Below are positions 61,673 to 64,000 of a stretch of DNA of 64,000 nucleotides, piece by piece. The DNA comes from Ruminococcus flavefaciens (GTDB lineage: Bacteria > Bacteroidota > Bacteroidia > Bacteroidales > P3). The stretch lies in the NCBI GenBank assembly GCA_023667315.1, contig JAMPAI010000005.1, forward strand, positions 1 through 64,000. Direction: 5' to 3'. The position numbers were made by a program, and so were the translations under genes. The notes below the pieces were generated by a model. The model was given only the letters and a program-made list of their open reading frames with translations, made no database searches and was not told the DNA's origin. How positions within the stretch are numbered: position 1 is the first letter of the stretch; every line of letters starts with the position of its first letter.

Positions 61673-64000
61673 ATGACCTTAAACAACTTTACCATCAAGG
61701 CGCAGGAAGCCATCCAGAAAGCACTCGAGCTGGCTTCCGGCAACCAGAACCAGGCCGTGGACGACCTTCACTTACTGAAAGGCCTCCTGCTGGCCGACGA
61801 ACACGTTTTGCCCTTCCTCTTTAAGAAAGCCGGCGCCGATCCGGTACTTATAAACCGCGATCTGGACGCCAGGCTCGAAAGCCTGCCCAAGGTAAGCGGC
61901 GCGTCCGCCCCCTACCTCACCCCCAACGCGGAACAGTGCCTGCTTAAGGCGCAGAACCTGCTTAAGGAATTCCAAGACGAATACGTTACCATCGAGGTGC
62001 TGCTGATCGCCCTGCTGGAACAGAACGCGCAGGCGGCGCAGCTCCTTAAGAACGCCGGCATCAACACCGCCGACATCAAGGCCGCCGTAAAGGAAATGCG
62101 CAAGGGTTCGGCCGCCAAGGACGCCAACGCCGAAAGCACCTACCAGGCGCTGGAGAAATACGCCCGCAACCTCAACGACATGGCGCGCAACGGCAAGCTC
62201 GACCCCGTGATCGGGCGCGACGAGGAGATACGCCGCGTGTTGCAGATCCTGAGCCGCCGAACCAAGAACAACCCGCTGCTTATCGGGGAACCCGGCGTGG
62301 GCAAGACCGCCATCGCCGAAGGCCTGGCGCAGCGAATCGTTAGCGGAGACGTGTCGGAAGGCCTTAAGAGCAAGCAGATTTTCTCGCTCGACATGGGCGC
62401 CCTCATCGCCGGGGCCAAGTACAAGGGCGAGTTCGAGGAACGCTTGAAAAGCGTGGTCAAGGAAGTGATCCAGGCCGAGGGCGAGATCATCCTCTTTATC
62501 GACGAAATCCACACCCTGGTAGGCGCCGGAGGCGGCGAAGGGGCGATGGACGCCGCCAATATCCTCAAACCGGCCCTGGCGCGCGGCGAGCTACGCGCCA
62601 TCGGCGCCACCACCCTGGGCGAATACCAGAAGTATTTCGAGAAAGACAAGGCGCTGGAACGCCGTTTCCAGACCGTGTATGTGGGCGAACCCAACGTGGA
62701 AGACAGCATCTCGATCCTGCGCGGACTCAAGGAACGCTACGAAACCCACCACCACGTGCGCATCAAGGACGAAGCCCTGATTGCCGCCGTGGAACTCTCC
62801 CACCGCTATATCGCCGACCGCTTTTTGCCCGACAAGGCCATCGATCTGGTGGACGAGGCGGCCGCCAAACTGCGGCTCGAAATCGATTCGGTGCCCGAAA
62901 AGTTAGACGAGGCCGAACGCAAGATACGCCAATTAGAGATTGAACGCGAAGCCATCAAGCGCGAGAACGACCCCGCCAAACTGCAGGCGCTCAAGGAAGA
63001 AATCGCCAACCTCTCGGTGGAACGCGACAGCATGAAGGCCAAGTGGAAAACCGAGAAGGAAACGGTAGACGGCATTCAGGCGCAGTTGGACGCTATAGAA
63101 CGTTACAAGTTCGAGGCCCAGCAGGCCGAACGCCTGGGCAACTACGAGAAGGTGGCCGAGTTGCGCTACGGGCGCATCAAGGAAGCCGAAAAGCAGGTGG
63201 AGGAACTCAAGGCGCGACTGCAACAGGAGCAGAAAGAGGGCGCGATGATCAAGGAAGAAGTGGGCAGCGAGGAAATCGCCGACGTGGTGTCGCGCTGGAC
63301 GGGCATCCCGCTGAGCCGCATGCTGCAGAGCGAACGCGAGAAGCTGCTGCATATCGAGGACGAACTGCACCAGCGCGTTATCGGGCAGGACGAGGCCATC
63401 CAGGCCATCTCCGACGCCATACGCCGCAGCCGCGCCGGCCTGGGCGACGAGAACCGCCCCATCGGCTCGTTCATCTTTCTGGGCACCACCGGGGTCGGCA
63501 AGACCGAACTGGCCAAGGCCCTGGCGGATTACCTCTTTAACGACGAAAAGGCGATGGTGCGCATCGACATGAGCGAATATCAGGAGAAGCACACCGTTTC
63601 GCGGCTGGTGGGCGCGCCTCCGGGCTACGTGGGCTACGAAGAAAGCGGCCAGCTTACCGAGGCCGTACGCCGCCGCCCCTACTCGGTGATCCTGCTCGAC
63701 GAAATCGAGAAGGCGCATCCCGATGTGTTCAACATCCTGCTGCAGGTGCTCGACGACGGGCGGCTTACCGACAACAAGGGCCGGGTGGCCGACTTCAAGA
63801 ACACCATCGTGATCATGACCTCCAACCTCGGCGCGGGCTATATACAGCAGGCATTCGAAGACATGAAGCCGGGCGAGGAAGACCAGGCCTACCGCAAGAG
63901 CAAGGCGCAGGTAATGGACGAGCTTCGCCGCACGATGCGCCCCGAATTCCTGAACCGCGTGGATGAAACCATCGTGTTCAGGCCCTTGGACAAGAGCCAG
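61673..64000 (+). CDS. clpB: ATP-dependent chaperone ClpB (partial, 3' end cut)
   Basis: The first 776 codons of the ClpB disaggregase, which resolves protein aggregates with DnaK; the gene runs off the right edge. It has the Clp N domain ([20 protein letters not shown]), the first AAA+ module ([31 protein letters not shown]), and a coiled-coil M-domain (about residues 400-530). The second module follows ([31 protein letters not shown]). The second Walker A has Thr where many relatives have Pro, which I believe is normal in this phylum. ATG at 61673 lies 230 bp from the divergent DUF1573 gene. No exact TAnnTTTG box is visible; TATCCTTTG near 61566 is one base longer. Confidence 0.96.
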   Translation, partial: MTLNNFTIKAQEAIQKALELASGNQNQAVDDLHLLKGLLLADEHVLPFLFKKAGADPVLINRDLDARLESLPKVSGASAPYLTPNAEQCLLKAQNLLKEFQDEYVTIEVLLIALLEQNAQAAQLLKNAGINTADIKAAVKEMRKGSAAKDANAESTYQALEKYARNLNDMARNGKLDPVIGRDEEIRRVLQILSRRTKNNPLLIGEPGVGKTAIAEGLAQRIVSGDVSEGLKSKQIFSLDMGALIAGAKYKGEFEERLKSVVKEVIQAEGEIILFIDEIHTLVGAGGGEGAMDAANILKPALARGELRAIGATTLGEYQKYFEKDKALERRFQTVYVGEPNVEDSISILRGLKERYETHHHVRIKDEALIAAVELSHRYIADRFLPDKAIDLVDEAAAKLRLEIDSVPEKLDEAERKIRQLEIEREAIKRENDPAKLQALKEEIANLSVERDSMKAKWKTEKETVDGIQAQLDAIERYKFEAQQAERLGNYEKVAELRYGRIKEAEKQVEELKARLQQEQKEGAMIKEEVGSEEIADVVSRWTGIPLSRMLQSEREKLLHIEDELHQRVIGQDEAIQAISDAIRRSRAGLGDENRPIGSFIFLGTTGVGKTELAKALADYLFNDEKAMVRIDMSEYQEKHTVSRLVGAPPGYVGYEESGQLTEAVRRRPYSVILLDEIEKAHPDVFNILLQVLDDGRLTDNKGRVADFKNTIVIMTSNLGAGYIQQAFEDMKPGEEDQAYRKSKAQVMDELRRTMRPEFLNRVDETIVFRPLDKSQ

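Overview
The window comes from a Bacteroidota chromosome, most likely order Bacteroidales. The evidence is the lpxC-fabZ fusion, the secDF fusion, the bat (aerotolerance) operon, GldH, a type IX secretion sorting domain, the DUF4295/L33/FtsY/RimO block, and repeated promoters of the Bacteroidota form TTG-N19..21-TAnnTTTG in place of E. coli-type -35/-10 boxes. Most genes are GC-rich. Two stretches stand out as AT-richer: about 1.6-3.4 kb and about 15.85-18.06 kb. Amino-acid catabolism genes (asparaginase, tryptophanase, aspartase, an aminotransferase) would fit an amino-acid-fermenting gut lineage such as Rikenellaceae, but the family is a guess.

Layout. 0-3.8 kb: an accessory patch with a DUF4143-type AAA ATPase behind a 33-bp-period operator-like repeat array, an AT-rich DUF4209 gene with a HEPN-like RX4H motif, and a truncated EamA transporter remnant. 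3.8-8.1 kb: a radical SAM gene divergent from a frameshifted HxlR regulator, then a TonB-dependent receptor with a His-rich DUF4625 lipoprotein. 8.2-18.9 kb: the bat operon (moxR, DUF58, DUF4381-like, batA, fused batB-batC, batD, batE), with two glycosyltransferase genes lying between batD and batE. 18.9-27.0 kb, minus strand: an RprY-like response regulator, a beta-helix lipoprotein and lpxC-fabZ in one run, then secDF and L-asparaginase. 27.2-37.3 kb, plus strand: tryptophanase, a TamA-like outer membrane assembly protein, an acyltransferase, tRNA-Ser(GGA), then holB, PSP1, gldH and PBP1A in a tight operon. 37.4-44.0 kb: an AraC regulator divergent from an RND efflux operon. 44.0-49.0 kb: a higBA toxin-antitoxin pair, a DJ-1/PfpI protein with a frameshifted small upstream ORF, a duplicated promoter cassette, a nitroreductase, purC and a MATE exporter. 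49.0-57.5 kb, minus strand: a large T9SS-secreted duplicated adhesin-like protein, a TPR/LuxR regulator interrupted by an in-frame amber codon, rimO, ftsY, DUF4295 and rpmG. 57.5-64.0 kb: a small outer membrane barrel, aspA and an aminotransferase, a DUF1573 protein, and clpB running off the right edge.

The observations most worth following up are the three-copy iteron-like array in front of the ATPase; the tandem 74-bp cassette carrying a 26-nt palindrome and a promoter; the amber-split TPR/LuxR regulator next to a T9SS adhesin; the glycosyltransferase pair inside the bat operon; and the batB-batC fusion that keeps a relic signal peptide. Nothing here is a convincing complete new multi-gene system. 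The ATPase/DUF4209 patch is the closest candidate.
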